From Nostocoides sp. F2B08 (GTDB taxonomy: Bacteria > Actinomycetota > Actinomycetes > Actinomycetales > Dermatophilaceae): DNA of 64,000 nucleotides. How positions within the stretch are numbered: the stretch's first letter is position 1; every line of letters starts with the position of its first letter. Shown piece by piece: positions 26,671-35,882 of this stretch. The translations under genes and the position numbers were made by a program. The DNA lies in contig NZ_WESE01000004.1 in the NCBI RefSeq assembly GCF_009184895.1, forward strand, positions 519,164-583,163, given 5' to 3'. Under the pieces are notes generated by a model that worked only from the letters and a program-made list of their open reading frames with translations, did not search any database and was not told the DNA's origin.

Positions 26671-27575
26671 GCGCCGCCGACTCCGCCTGGCCGGAGCTGC
26701 CGGTCGCGACGTGGGCGGACACCCGCGACACCCTCACCCTCTGGCTGCAGGTGGTCGGCAAGGTCCGGATCGCCCGGACGCCGCTGCTCAACCACTGGTG
26801 GAACTCGCCGCTCTACCTCACCGCCCGCGGCCTGACGACGTCGCTCATCCCCGACCGGCCGGGACGCAGCTTCGCCATCGACCTCGACCTCGTCGACCAC
26901 CGGCTCGACATCACGGCGACGACCGGCGAATCCCGCTCGATGGCGTTGGAGTCGCGCTCGGTCCGCGACTTCCACGCCGAGCTCATGGCGCGGCTGGACG
27001 AGCTCGACCTGACGACCGAGATCTGGCCGGTGCCGGTCGAGCTGCCCGATGCGATCCCGTTCCCGGACGACGAGGTGCACACCGCATACGACCCGGCGGC
27101 GGTGACCACCTTCTGGCGGATGCTCGTCGAGATCGAGCGGGTCTTCGACCGCTTCCGGGCCGACTTCGTCGGCAAGTCCAGCCCGGTGCACCTGTTCTGG
27201 GGTGCCCTCGACCTCGCGACGACGCGGTTCTCCGGGCGGACAGCGCCACCGCACCCCGGTGGTGCGCCGAACTGCGGACCGCACGTCATGCACGAGGCGT
27301 ACTCGCACGAGGTCAGCAGCGCCGGCTTCTGGCCGGGCGGGGACGGCGAGGGGCTCTTCTACTCGTATGCGTACCCCGAGCCGGACGGGTACCGCACCTA
27401 TGCCGTGGGGCCGGATGGAGCGCACTTCGACGAGGCGATGGGCGAGTTCGTCCTGCCGTATGCGGTGGTCCGGACCGCGGCGGACCCCGACGCCGCGCTG
27501 CTCGAGTTTCTACAGGGGACCTACGAGGCTGCCGCCGAGCTCGCCGGCTGGGACCGGGCGGTACTGGAGCGGTGA
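26667..27575 (+). CDS. DUF5996 family protein
   Basis: A 302-residue protein with the DUF5996 pattern: WPELPVATWADTRDTLTLWLQVVGKVRI, HWWNSPLYLTARGLTTSLIP, VHLFWGALDLATTRFSGR, and PHVMHEAYSHEVSSAGFWPG. The conserved Trp, His and Tyr residues suggest a ligand- or metal-binding pocket, but no activity is assigned to the family. It is translationally coupled to the preceding UBP zinc-finger gene, so the two may act together. Confidence 0.82.
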   Translation: MSAADSAWPELPVATWADTRDTLTLWLQVVGKVRIARTPLLNHWWNSPLYLTARGLTTSLIPDRPGRSFAIDLDLVDHRLDITATTGESRSMALESRSVRDFHAELMARLDELDLTTEIWPVPVELPDAIPFPDDEVHTAYDPAAVTTFWRMLVEIERVFDRFRADFVGKSSPVHLFWGALDLATTRFSGRTAPPHPGGAPNCGPHVMHEAYSHEVSSAGFWPGGDGEGLFYSYAYPEPDGYRTYAVGPDGAHFDEAMGEFVLPYAVVRTAADPDAALLEFLQGTYEAAAELAGWDRAVLER

Positions 27576-27679
27576 GGCTCCGCGCGGGAGGAAAGGCGAA
27601 CGCTTAGCCGCCCCGCGCATACCGACATATGCCAAGGTGAGGGCACCTTTCATCCCGTCTACGTCTGCAGGGGGACGTC

Positions 27680-29149
27680 ATGACGCCGGAAAGCATCGGC
27701 TTCGCACTGCTGGTTCTCGGACTGTTCCTGCTCATCGGCAAGGTCATCCGCGTCAAGGTCGGCATCGTCCAGCGATTGTTCCTCCCGAGCTCGGTCATCG
27801 GCGGAGCGCTCATTCTTTTGCTGGGACCGCAGGTTCTCGGGCAACTGGCGAGCCCGTGGGCCGAGAACGGCCTCTTCACCGAGACGATGATCGAGGTGTG
27901 GCGGGTCCTGCCCGGACTGCTCATCAGCGTCGTGTTCGCGACGATGTTCCTCGGTCAGGAGCTGCCCACTCCACGACGTGCCGCTCGTCTGGTGGGGCCG
28001 CAGCTCTCGCTCGGCGTCGCTCTCGGCTCCGGGCAGTACGTCGTCGGGCTCCTGCTCGCCGCGCTCATTCTCGTACCGGCATTCGCGGCCAGCCCGATGA
28101 CCGGCGCACTCATCGAGATGGGCTTCGAGGGCGGCCACGGCACGGCGGCCGGGATGCGCGGCGTGATGGAGGATCTCGGGTTCGGCGAGGGCGCCGATCT
28201 CGCCGTCGGGCTGGCCACCGTCGGTATCGTCGGCGGCATCGTCGTCGGCATCGCGCTGATCAACTGGGGGGTGCGCACCGGTCGCACCGAGATCCTCACC
28301 GGCGACGTCGAGGCCTCGGTGGAGGAGCAGAAGGGCCTGTTCCGCGAGGACGAGAACTACACCGCCGGCACGATGACGAGCCGACCCGCATCCGTCGAGC
28401 CGCTCTCCCTGCACATCGCCGTCGTCGCCGTCGCGATCCTCATCGGCTGGTGCATCCTCGAGGCGCTGCGATGGATCGAACAGCAGACCTATGCGAGCGT
28501 CCTCATCAACGGCGACACCCCGCTGGAGATCTTCGCCTACGTGCCGCTGTTCCCCCTCGCACTTCTCGGCGGGGTCATCCTCCAGGTCATCGCCGTAAGG
28601 GTCGGTGCCGACCACCTCATCGACCACCAGATCATGCTGCGCATCCAGGGCTGGGCGCTCGACTTCCTCATCGTCGCCGCCATCGGCACCCTCTCGCTGC
28701 AGGCGATCGGCGAGAACCTCGCCGCCTTCGCGATCCTCGCCGTCGCGGGGATCGCCGTCAATGTGGGGATCTTCCTCTGGCTGGCCCCCCGGATCATCGG
28801 GCGCTACTGGTTCGAGCGCGGCATCGGCGACTTCGGCCAGTCGATGGGCGTCACCGCGACGGGCCTGATCCTCATGCGCGTCACGGACCCCGAGGGCAAG
28901 AGCCCTGCCTTCGAGGCGTTCGGCTACAAGCAACTCGTCTTCGAGCCGTTCTTCGGCGGCGGGCTGGTCACCGCACTGGCGGTCCCGATCATCTTCCTCA
29001 CCGGAATCTGGCCGTTGTTCTTCGCCATGCTCACCGTGTGGCTCATCGCTGTCGGGTTCGGCTGGTTCTACTTCAAACCCCGGGCCGAGAAGGAGCGTGC
29101 AGAGGTGGCGGCGGCAGGCAAGGACGGCGCCGAGGCGGTCACGACCTGA
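27680..29149 (+). CDS. Sodium/glutamate symporter (GltS)-like transporter
   Basis: A 489-residue membrane protein with about twelve hydrophobic helices. It has the two GltS family re-entrant motifs: ALIEMGFEGGHGTAAGMRGVMEDLGFGEG in the first half and IGDFGQSMGVTATGLILMRVTDPEGKSPA in the second. GltS carriers import glutamate with Na+. It is longer than E. coli GltS (401 aa), with an extended loop around residues 210-250 (VEASVEEQKGLFREDENYT), so substrate specificity may differ. The ATG at 27680 follows CAGGGGGACGTC. No co-transcribed partner is evident. Confidence 0.82.
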   Translation: MTPESIGFALLVLGLFLLIGKVIRVKVGIVQRLFLPSSVIGGALILLLGPQVLGQLASPWAENGLFTETMIEVWRVLPGLLISVVFATMFLGQELPTPRRAARLVGPQLSLGVALGSGQYVVGLLLAALILVPAFAASPMTGALIEMGFEGGHGTAAGMRGVMEDLGFGEGADLAVGLATVGIVGGIVVGIALINWGVRTGRTEILTGDVEASVEEQKGLFREDENYTAGTMTSRPASVEPLSLHIAVVAVAILIGWCILEALRWIEQQTYASVLINGDTPLEIFAYVPLFPLALLGGVILQVIAVRVGADHLIDHQIMLRIQGWALDFLIVAAIGTLSLQAIGENLAAFAILAVAGIAVNVGIFLWLAPRIIGRYWFERGIGDFGQSMGVTATGLILMRVTDPEGKSPAFEAFGYKQLVFEPFFGGGLVTALAVPIIFLTGIWPLFFAMLTVWLIAVGFGWFYFKPRAEKERAEVAAAGKDGAEAVTT

Positions 29150-29332
29150 GGCTCGCCCCATGCGACGTGCCGACGATCGGGCTGATGGCTCGCGCCGAAC
29201 TGGGAGAGAGGCACCCATCGCGGAGGGGCACGGCAAGGTGGCCGCAAGGAGCTGCCCCCGCGTCAGACGTCGTCGCAGATCAGCGGCCCGGCGAGGGTTC
29301 CGCGGACGGCGCGCACCGCATACGGTCGCCGG

Positions 29333-29722
29333 ATGGACATCCTCAGCACCCACCCGAGCAAGGACACCTTCGACCTGGCACAGCTGCGAGCCGCGATCGA
29401 CGCGGCGAGCGCCTGCGCCACCACCTGCGCGAGCTGCGCCGACGCCTGCCTGCACGAGGACGACCCGAAGTCGATGACCCGCTGCATCGACCTGTGCACC
29501 CAGTGCGCGGCCATCTGCCGGACCACCGCCGAGATCCTCTCCCGCCCCGGCCCCAACGGTGACAGCTGGCGCTCGATCGTCGAGGCATGTATCGCCGCCT
29601 GCCGCGAGTGCGCCGACGAGTGCGATCAGCACGCCGGTCACCACGAGCACTGCCGGATCTGCGCCGAGGAGTGCCGCCGCTGCGCCGACGCGTGCGAGGC
29701 CCTGCTCGGCGTCGCCGACTGA
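29333..29722 (+). CDS. Four-helix-bundle copper-binding protein (Csp/DUF326-like)
   Basis: A 129-residue cytosolic protein with 17 cysteines, mostly in Cys-x3-Cys or Cys-x2-Cys spacing on four helices (ACATTCASCADAC, RCIDLCTQCAAIC, ACIAACRECADEC, HCRICAEECRRCADAC). This is the pattern of bacterial copper storage proteins, which fill a four-helix bundle with Cu(I) thiolates. No signal peptide is present, so it would store or buffer copper in the cytosol. It is monocistronic and followed by a perfect 12-bp terminator stem. No copper-responsive operator was recognised upstream. Confidence 0.88.
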   Translation: MDILSTHPSKDTFDLAQLRAAIDAASACATTCASCADACLHEDDPKSMTRCIDLCTQCAAICRTTAEILSRPGPNGDSWRSIVEACIAACRECADECDQHAGHHEHCRICAEECRRCADACEALLGVAD

Positions 29723-29732
29723 GCGGGGCCCT

Positions 29733-29764
29733 GGCCCTCCTTCCCCCCACCCGGAAGGAGGGCC
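29733..29764 (+). terminator. Terminator of the copper-binding protein gene
   Basis: GGCCCTCCTTCC (29733-29744) pairs perfectly with GGAAGGAGGGCC (29753-29764) across an 8-base loop, 10 bases after the stop codon at 29722. Confidence 0.75.
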
Positions 29765-29961
29765 ACCTCTGCCGCAGGGGACCCACGGCCGGCGCACCAC
29801 ATTCAACGGGACCACCCGAAGCGGGTGAAGCCGAAACGCCCGTCTCCGCACACTTCCGTACCGCCCTGAGCACGACCCCCGCACGGACCCGTACAAGTCC
29901 GTACACCGAACGAACGACCCCTTTTGTCACCGTTGCCCCCACCTGAGCCCGAGGCCGTACC

Positions 29962-29967
29962 TATATT
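29962..29967 (+). promoter_or_regulatory. -10 box for a leaderless STAND/WD40 transcript
   Basis: TATATT ends seven bases before the ATG at 29974, and no Shine-Dalgarno is present, so the mRNA probably starts at the ATG. The surrounding DNA is otherwise very GC-rich. No convincing -35 was found. Confidence 0.5.
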
Positions 29968-29973
29968 GCGCGC

Positions 29974-32900
29974 ATGGGTGGAACCACGGGGGGTATGCCG
30001 ATGACGAGCGACGGCGCCACATCGGGTATGCCGTTCGACCCGGCCGAGATCGACTCGCCTGCGGCCTTCGCCGACCTCCTCACCGAGGCGCGACTGCGGG
30101 CGGGAATGTCGATCAGGGACGTCTCTCGGCGGACCGAGGTGCCGGTCAGCACCCTCGGCGGCTACTTCGGCGGACGCCATCTGCCTCCGCCCAACCGTCC
30201 CGAGGCGCTCCGTGAGCTCCTCGCGGCCATCCGGGTTCCGGAGAAGGACCACGACCGGTGGCTCGCCGCGCTCCGTCGCGCCGCCAAGGGCAGGCGCACC
30301 CCCGCCCCCACGGTCAGCACCCCGTACCCCGGACTGCGGCCGTACGGCACGGACGACGCCGCCACCTTCTTCGGCCGGGAGCGCGCGACCGCCGACCTGA
30401 CTCGCCTCGTCCACCGGGCACGCACGGAGTCCGACACCCCGCTCGTCGTCGTCACCGGCGCGAGCGGCTCCGGCAAGTCGTCGTTGCTGCGGGCCGGACT
30501 GGCACCCGCCCTCACCGGCTGGCACGTCGTCGTGCTGGAGGTCGGCGACGATCCGGCGGGGAGTCTCGACCGCATACCCGATCCGGCGGAGGACGCCGTC
30601 GGGCTCTGCCTCGTCGTCGACCAGGCCGAGCGGCTCTGGTCGACGACGGATGCCATGGGTCGCGCCGAGTTCCTCGAGCGCCTCACCGCGTGGGCGCGAC
30701 CCACCTCCGCCGCGGCTCCTCCCGATGACGCACCACCGCGCCCGACCCGCCCGCGGGTGGCCGTCATCGGACTGCGCGCCGACTTCTACGCCCAGGCAGC
30801 CGAGCACGAGACCCTGCGCACGGCGCTGCAGACCAGCCATTACATCGTCGCTCCGCTCACGGCCACCGAGCTCGCCGAGGTGATCGTCGAGCCCGCCAAG
30901 CTCGCCGGCGCCACCGTCAGTCCGGACCTCGTGGCGGTCATCGTCGAGGAGTGCATGGCCTCGAGCGGCGGCGGGGCCAGCTTCCTGCCGCACCTCGCCC
31001 ACTGCCTGTCGCGGATGTGGACCAAACGGCGGGGCGGCGAGCTCACCCTCGCGATGTACCGGGACTGCGGTGGGCTGCGCACGGTCATGCGGGAGTCCGC
31101 CGAGAGCGCCTGGCAGACCCTGTCGGAGGACCGGAGACCGCTCGCCCGCCGGCTCCTGCTCGCCATGGTGCAGATCGACCCGGAGCTGCCCACGACCTCA
31201 CGGGCCATCGCGCTGGACCCCCTTTCCCCGGGTGAGCGGGACATCCTTGCCGCCTTCACCGAGGCGCGGGTCGTCACCGTGTCGGAGGACTCGGCCTCCC
31301 TCTCGCACGAGACGCTCATCGCCGCCTGGCCGCGACTGCGCGAGTGGATCGAGGAGGACCATGAACGGCTCACCCTCGTCCGGTCGCTCGAGCGCGAGGC
31401 CGGCGAGTGGTCCTCCTCAGGGCGAGACGAGGACCTGCTGCTCCGAGGCTCCAGACTGGTCGCCTTCGAGGACCTCGCCGAGTCCGGCCAGACCTACATC
31501 GGCGCCACCGAGTCCGAGTTCCTCGCCGCCAGCCGGGTCGTCGCCGACCGTGCGGAGCAGGCCCGACGTCGCCGCGAGCGACAGACCACGGCGCTGCTCG
31601 TCGCCGCCTCCGTGCTGGCCCTGGCGGCGATCGTGGCGGTCATCGGATACGTCACGGCGAACCGCAACCTCGGACTCGAGCGCGACGCCGCCGCATCCCG
31701 CCAGCTCGCAGTGCTCGCCTCGCAGGCCGGCGAGTCGAACCAGAGCGCCGGCATCGGCCTGGCCCTGTCCGCCCTGCGCACGGCAGACACCCTCGAGGCC
31801 CGCTCGGCGCTGATCTCCACCTCCCTGCTCGGCGAGGTGACCCGCTTCGCCGGGCCGGTCGGGCACCGTGTCGTGGCCACCTCGCCAGACGGCACGGTCA
31901 TGGCGGTGGCCGGGGCGGACCGCTCGATCCTCCTCTACGACGCCTCCGGAGAGGCACTCACCGAGATGGGGTCCGTCGCCGCGCCAGGCGGCGACGGCGA
32001 CATCGTCTTCGCGCTCGAGTTCTCGCCCGACGGCCGCACCCTCGCGTCCGGCGGAACGGGTGGCGTCGTCCGGCTCGTCGACGTGTCCGACCCCCGCGCG
32101 CCCGCCGCCGGTCCCGAGGTCGGCACCGACGGCACCGTGTATGCGCTGGCCTGGTCGGGCGGGTCCGACCTGCTCGCCGGGACCCAGAACCCGAACGTGC
32201 TGCGGTGGCGCCACGAGGGTGACACCCTCACCCCGTTGGCGCCCCTGCCGACCGAGAGCGCCGTCCTCGCCCTCGCGACGCGGAGCAGCACCGTCGCCGC
32301 CGGCGACGAGGGCGGCGTGGTCACGCTCTGGACGGTCGACGGGAACGATGCCACCGAGACGGCGCGCGCCAGTATCGGGGCCGGCGGCATTCCCGCCGTC
32401 GCGATCGAGGACTCAGGCGACCTGCTCGTGGGTGGGCGCGACCGCATCCTCAGGCGGATTCCCGTGGGCGAGGACCTCGGCGAAGCCACCGAGCTCCTCC
32501 GCTTCGGTTCGTGGGTCAACGCGATCGCCACCACGGAAGGCTTCGTCGCGGCCGGGTCGTCGGACTCGACCGTGCGGGTGCTGCGCTCGGCGGACGACAC
32601 CACCGGCTCCGAGCTGCCCTTCGCCGCTCCGGTCACCGCTGTGCGCCCCCTCGCCCAGTCCCGGCTCGCCGTGAGCCTGACCAACGGCGAGACGCACGTC
32701 GTCGACCTGAGCCGGGCGCGGGTCTTTCCCGGACCGGGGAACGTCTTCACGACCCGCTACTCGGCCGACGGCGAGCGGCTGCTCGTCGTGCCCGGGACGG
32801 TCAACCGGGCCTCGGTCTACGACACGTCGGTGCCGGGCGAGCCCAGCCTCCTCACGACGATCGAGGGCGACGACGAGGCCGGCTTCCACGGCGTCGGCGC

Positions 32901-33750
32901 GATCAGCCCCGACGGCGGCCTCGTGGTCGTCGCCCGCCGGGACGGGGTCGTGCTCGGGTTCGACCTCACGGGGGCGGGCGAGCCCCGGCGGGTCTTCTCG
33001 CTGCCCGTGAGCGACCAGATGCCGGAGCAGCTGGCGTTCTCACCGAGCGGCGGCTACTTCGTCGTCGGCGGCGACGACCAGCAGGTGCACGTCGTCTCGC
33101 TCGTCGGCGGGGAGGCAGTCGTCGAGGCCTCCTTGGACGGGCCGGACAACTACGTGCTCGGCGTCGCGATCGCGCCCGACGACTCGACCATCGCGGCCGC
33201 GAGCCTGGACGGTTCCCTCCACCGGTGGGCCCGCTCGGACGAGGGGTGGGAGGCGATCGCGCCGATCGAGGTCGGCAGCCAGCTCCTGACCGTCGCCTTC
33301 CATCCCGACGGCGACCTGCTCGCCGCCTCCGGGACCGACCGGATCGTGCGGGTCTGGGATGTGCGCGACCCGGGCGCACCCGAGCTGCTCGAGGAGCTGG
33401 CCGGTCCGGACAACGAGGTCTACCAGCTCGGCTACTCGCGCGAGGGAGAGCTGGCTGCCGCCTCGCTCGACCAGACGGTGACCACCTGGTCCAGCACCGG
33501 CTCGGGGGCCGACGTGAGCCACGTCAAGGAGTTCGTCCTGCGGCCCGGATCAGGCGCGTTGTTCGCCGTGGACTGGCGTCCCGGCGGCGACGAGCTGGTC
33601 GCCGGCGGCGTCGACGGCGCGGTGCACATCTGGGACACCGACCTCGCCCAGATCCGCGATCAGGTATGCGGTGGTGGCGGCGACCTCCTCGGTCCCGACG
33701 AGTGGGAGCGCCTCGTCGGCGGACTCGAGTTCCGGCCGCCCTGTGGGTGA
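29974..33750 (+). CDS. HTH - nSTAND1 NTPase - transmembrane - WD40 repeat protein
   Basis: A 1258-residue signalling protein. An XRE-like HTH lies at residues 31-90 (FADLLTEARLRAGMSIRDVSRRTEVPVSTLGGYFGGRHLP). The nSTAND1 domain has PYPGLRPYGTDDAATFFGRE at 117-136, Walker A GASGSGKSS at 162-170 and Walker B LCLVVDQAERLW near 211-222. One transmembrane helix lies at about 540-562 (LLVAASVLALAAIVAVIGYV). The remaining 650 residues are WD40 repeats forming one or two beta-propellers (LLAASGTDRIVRVWDVRDP, ELVAGGVDGAVHIWDTD). This architecture is common in actinobacteria. The NTPase and HTH would be cytosolic and the propellers on the other side of the single helix, suggesting transmembrane sensing, but the partner is unknown. 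Confidence 0.87.
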   Translation: MGGTTGGMPMTSDGATSGMPFDPAEIDSPAAFADLLTEARLRAGMSIRDVSRRTEVPVSTLGGYFGGRHLPPPNRPEALRELLAAIRVPEKDHDRWLAALRRAAKGRRTPAPTVSTPYPGLRPYGTDDAATFFGRERATADLTRLVHRARTESDTPLVVVTGASGSGKSSLLRAGLAPALTGWHVVVLEVGDDPAGSLDRIPDPAEDAVGLCLVVDQAERLWSTTDAMGRAEFLERLTAWARPTSAAAPPDDAPPRPTRPRVAVIGLRADFYAQAAEHETLRTALQTSHYIVAPLTATELAEVIVEPAKLAGATVSPDLVAVIVEECMASSGGGASFLPHLAHCLSRMWTKRRGGELTLAMYRDCGGLRTVMRESAESAWQTLSEDRRPLARRLLLAMVQIDPELPTTSRAIALDPLSPGERDILAAFTEARVVTVSEDSASLSHETLIAAWPRLREWIEEDHERLTLVRSLEREAGEWSSSGRDEDLLLRGSRLVAFEDLAESGQTYIGATESEFLAASRVVADRAEQARRRRERQTTALLVAASVLALAAIVAVIGYVTANRNLGLERDAAASRQLAVLASQAGESNQSAGIGLALSALRTADTLEARSALISTSLLGEVTRFAGPVGHRVVATSPDGTVMAVAGADRSILLYDASGEALTEMGSVAAPGGDGDIVFALEFSPDGRTLASGGTGGVVRLVDVSDPRAPAAGPEVGTDGTVYALAWSGGSDLLAGTQNPNVLRWRHEGDTLTPLAPLPTESAVLALATRSSTVAAGDEGGVVTLWTVDGNDATETARASIGAGGIPAVAIEDSGDLLVGGRDRILRRIPVGEDLGEATELLRFGSWVNAIATTEGFVAAGSSDSTVRVLRSADDTTGSELPFAAPVTAVRPLAQSRLAVSLTNGETHVVDLSRARVFPGPGNVFTTRYSADGERLLVVPGTVNRASVYDTSVPGEPSLLTTIEGDDEAGFHGVGAISPDGGLVVVARRDGVVLGFDLTGAGEPRRVFSLPVSDQMPEQLAFSPSGGYFVVGGDDQQVHVVSLVGGEAVVEASLDGPDNYVLGVAIAPDDSTIAAASLDGSLHRWARSDEGWEAIAPIEVGSQLLTVAFHPDGDLLAASGTDRIVRVWDVRDPGAPELLEELAGPDNEVYQLGYSREGELAAASLDQTVTTWSSTGSGADVSHVKEFVLRPGSGALFAVDWRPGGDELVAGGVDGAVHIWDTDLAQIRDQVCGGGGDLLGPDEWERLVGGLEFRPPCG

Positions 33751-33875
33751 GGGGACGGGGGCTGTCTCGTCGGGCACATCCGCCCGCCGACCTGCGGACT
33801 GAGGCGTATACCGGAGGTGGAGACGACCTCTCCCGCCGTGCCCCGTGGCACGACGAGTCGATGGAGGTGACGGTC

Positions 33876-34340
33876 ATGACAACCCTGCACCACCGCCCCA
33901 GCCGGGTGTCGGCGAGCCGGGGCCTGAACGCTCTGGGCACCTTCCTCGTCGCCCTGCCTCTCCTGGGCGGTGTGGCCGGCCTGCTGCTCGCGCTCACCGG
34001 TCGGTTCGGCGGACCGGACAATGCCCTCACGGCGGCGTGGTACATCCCCGCGGCGATGGCGGTGTCGGCGCTGCTCGGCGCGGCGCTCCTGCTCGTCGTG
34101 CACCGGCACGACCACTGGCTCAGGCCCATGGCGCTCTGGTCGGCGCTCGCCGTGGGCGGCTGGGTCTTCGCGATGGGGTCCGCGCAGATCACCGGACTGG
34201 CGCAGTCCGAGACGATCGAGCACGCGACGCTCGCGAAGGGTCTCCTCTTGGCAGGCTTGGCGGTCTATCTCGTCGCGCTGGTCGCCCTCACGGTCGTCGG
34301 CGTGCGTGCGAGCGCACCGCCCGAGGACGACTGGTACTGA
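33876..34340 (+). CDS. Small four-helix membrane protein, unknown function
   Basis: A 154-residue protein with four hydrophobic helices (about residues 20-42, 55-78, 88-108 and 120-143). It is basic at the N terminus and has an acidic C-terminal tail (SAPPEDDWY). No family is recognised. The ATG at 33876 is preferred over the in-frame ATG at 33861 because GGAGG lies inside that interval at good spacing (GGAGGTGACGGTC-ATG). Confidence 0.65.
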   Translation: MTTLHHRPSRVSASRGLNALGTFLVALPLLGGVAGLLLALTGRFGGPDNALTAAWYIPAAMAVSALLGAALLLVVHRHDHWLRPMALWSALAVGGWVFAMGSAQITGLAQSETIEHATLAKGLLLAGLAVYLVALVALTVVGVRASAPPEDDWY

Positions 34341-34484
34341 GCGGAGCGATCGGACCTCCGGCCGTGGGGCTGGCGTGACGACGCCGACGCCGGTCCCTCA
34401 CCGAGCAGTTCTTCACCTCGCGGTCACCGGTTGTACGACGTTTGTCCTAGGCGCATCGTCCCAGGTGAGGCGTACTCTCGAAGG

Positions 34485-35882
34485 GTGAGTACGGTGGGCT
34501 ACCACGAGGGTGTCGGGCGACTGCTGGACAGCTACCTCGCGGTGCCCGAGGGTGAGCCGGTCCGTCTCGCCAAACGAACCTCCAACCTCTTCCGCTCACG
34601 GTCCGGGTCCACGAGGCCCGGACTCGACGTCTCCGGCCTGACCGGCGTGATCGACATCGACCCGGAGCGGCGCACCGCCGATGTCGCCGGGATGTGCACC
34701 TACGAGGACCTCGTCGCCGCCACCCTCCCGCACGGCCTGACCCCGCTGGTCGTGCCGCAGCTCAAGACGATCACGCTCGGCGGCGCCGTCACCGGGCTGG
34801 GGATCGAGTCCACCTCGTTCCGCAACGGCCTGCCGCACGAGTCAATGCTCGAGCTCGACGTCCTGACCGGCGCGGGTGAGGTCGTGACGGCCTCACCCGA
34901 AGGTGAGCACGCCGACCTGTTCCGCGGCTTCCCGAACTCCTACGGCAGTCTCGGCTACGCGACCCGGCTGAGGATCGAGCTCGAGCCGGTCCGCTCCAGG
35001 GTCGCACTCCGGCACTACCGGTTCGGCGACCTCGGCGAGCTCCTCGACGCGGTGGGTCGGATCGTGGCGAGCCGCGAGTGGGAGGGCCAGCCGGTCGACT
35101 ACCTCGACGGGGTCGTGTTCACCGCCGACGAGTCCTACCTGGCCCTCGGCCGGCGCAGCGACGAGGCGGGCGCGACGAGCGACTATACGAAGGACCGCAT
35201 CTACTACCGCTCGATCCAGCACGACGTGGCCACCCCCAAGCACGACCTCCTCACCACCCACGACTACCTCTGGCGATGGGACACGGACTGGTTCTGGTGC
35301 TCTCGCGCGTTCGGCGCGCAGAACCCCCGCCTCCGAAGGGTCTGGCCGCGGCGGCTCCTGCGCTCGAGCGTGTACTGGCGGCTCGTCGCTCTCGACCACC
35401 GCTTCGGGATCGCCGACCGCATCGAGGCAAGGAACGGCCGACCCCCTCGCGAGCGCGTCGTCCAGGACGTCGAGATCCCGCTCGAGCGCACCGAGGAGTT
35501 CCTCCGGTGGTTCCTCGACGAGGTCCCGATCGAGCCGATCTGGCTGTGTCCGCTGCGGCTCCGCGAGGTGCCCGGGGATCCGCTGGCGTCCCTGGGGCAG
35601 CCGTGGAGCCTCTACCCACTGCGACGCGGCGAGACCTACGTCAACGTCGGCTTCTGGTCCACGGTCCCCGCCACGCCCGGCGAGCCCGGCGCCACGAACC
35701 GGCGCATCGAGGCCGCGGTCGGCGCGCTCGGCGGACACAAGTCGCTCTATTCCGACAGTTACTACGACGAGGACACCTTCGACCGGCTCTACGGCGGCGC
35801 CGAGCTCGCCGACCTCAAGGAGCGCTACGACCCGAAGGCACGCCTCCTCGACCTCTACAGCAAGGCGGTGCGCAGACGATGA
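34485..35882 (+). CDS. bfaA: FAD-binding reductase of 10-methyl fatty acid synthesis (BfaA/TmsA-like)
   Basis: A 465-residue flavoprotein of the DHCR24-like FAD-binding PCMH family. The FAD-binding segment GVIDIDPERRTADVAGMCTYEDLVAATLPHGLTPLVVPQLKTITLGGAVTGLGIESTSFRNGLPHES is conserved. In mycobacteria BfaA (Rv3719) reduces the 10-methylene intermediate made by BfaB to 10-methylstearic (tuberculostearic) acid. Immediate linkage to a BfaB-like methyltransferase, with a four-base overlap, supports the same role here. The start is GTG at 34485; TACTCT, about 11 bases upstream, could be a -10 for a short leader. Assignment rests on gene pairing as much as on sequence. Confidence 0.8.
   Translation: MSTVGYHEGVGRLLDSYLAVPEGEPVRLAKRTSNLFRSRSGSTRPGLDVSGLTGVIDIDPERRTADVAGMCTYEDLVAATLPHGLTPLVVPQLKTITLGGAVTGLGIESTSFRNGLPHESMLELDVLTGAGEVVTASPEGEHADLFRGFPNSYGSLGYATRLRIELEPVRSRVALRHYRFGDLGELLDAVGRIVASREWEGQPVDYLDGVVFTADESYLALGRRSDEAGATSDYTKDRIYYRSIQHDVATPKHDLLTTHDYLWRWDTDWFWCSRAFGAQNPRLRRVWPRRLLRSSVYWRLVALDHRFGIADRIEARNGRPPRERVVQDVEIPLERTEEFLRWFLDEVPIEPIWLCPLRLREVPGDPLASLGQPWSLYPLRRGETYVNVGFWSTVPATPGEPGATNRRIEAAVGALGGHKSLYSDSYYDEDTFDRLYGGAELADLKERYDPKARLLDLYSKAVRRR

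Noticed and set aside
29150..29332. Possible coding remnant between gltS and the copper-protein gene
   Set aside because: Short Arg-rich frames with no motif or ribosome site; treated as non-coding.
27659..29896. 745-residue minus-strand open frame covering gltS and the copper protein gene
   Set aside because: Low-complexity Asp/Glu/Arg composition with no motif; gltS and the Cys-rich protein on the plus strand are unmistakable.
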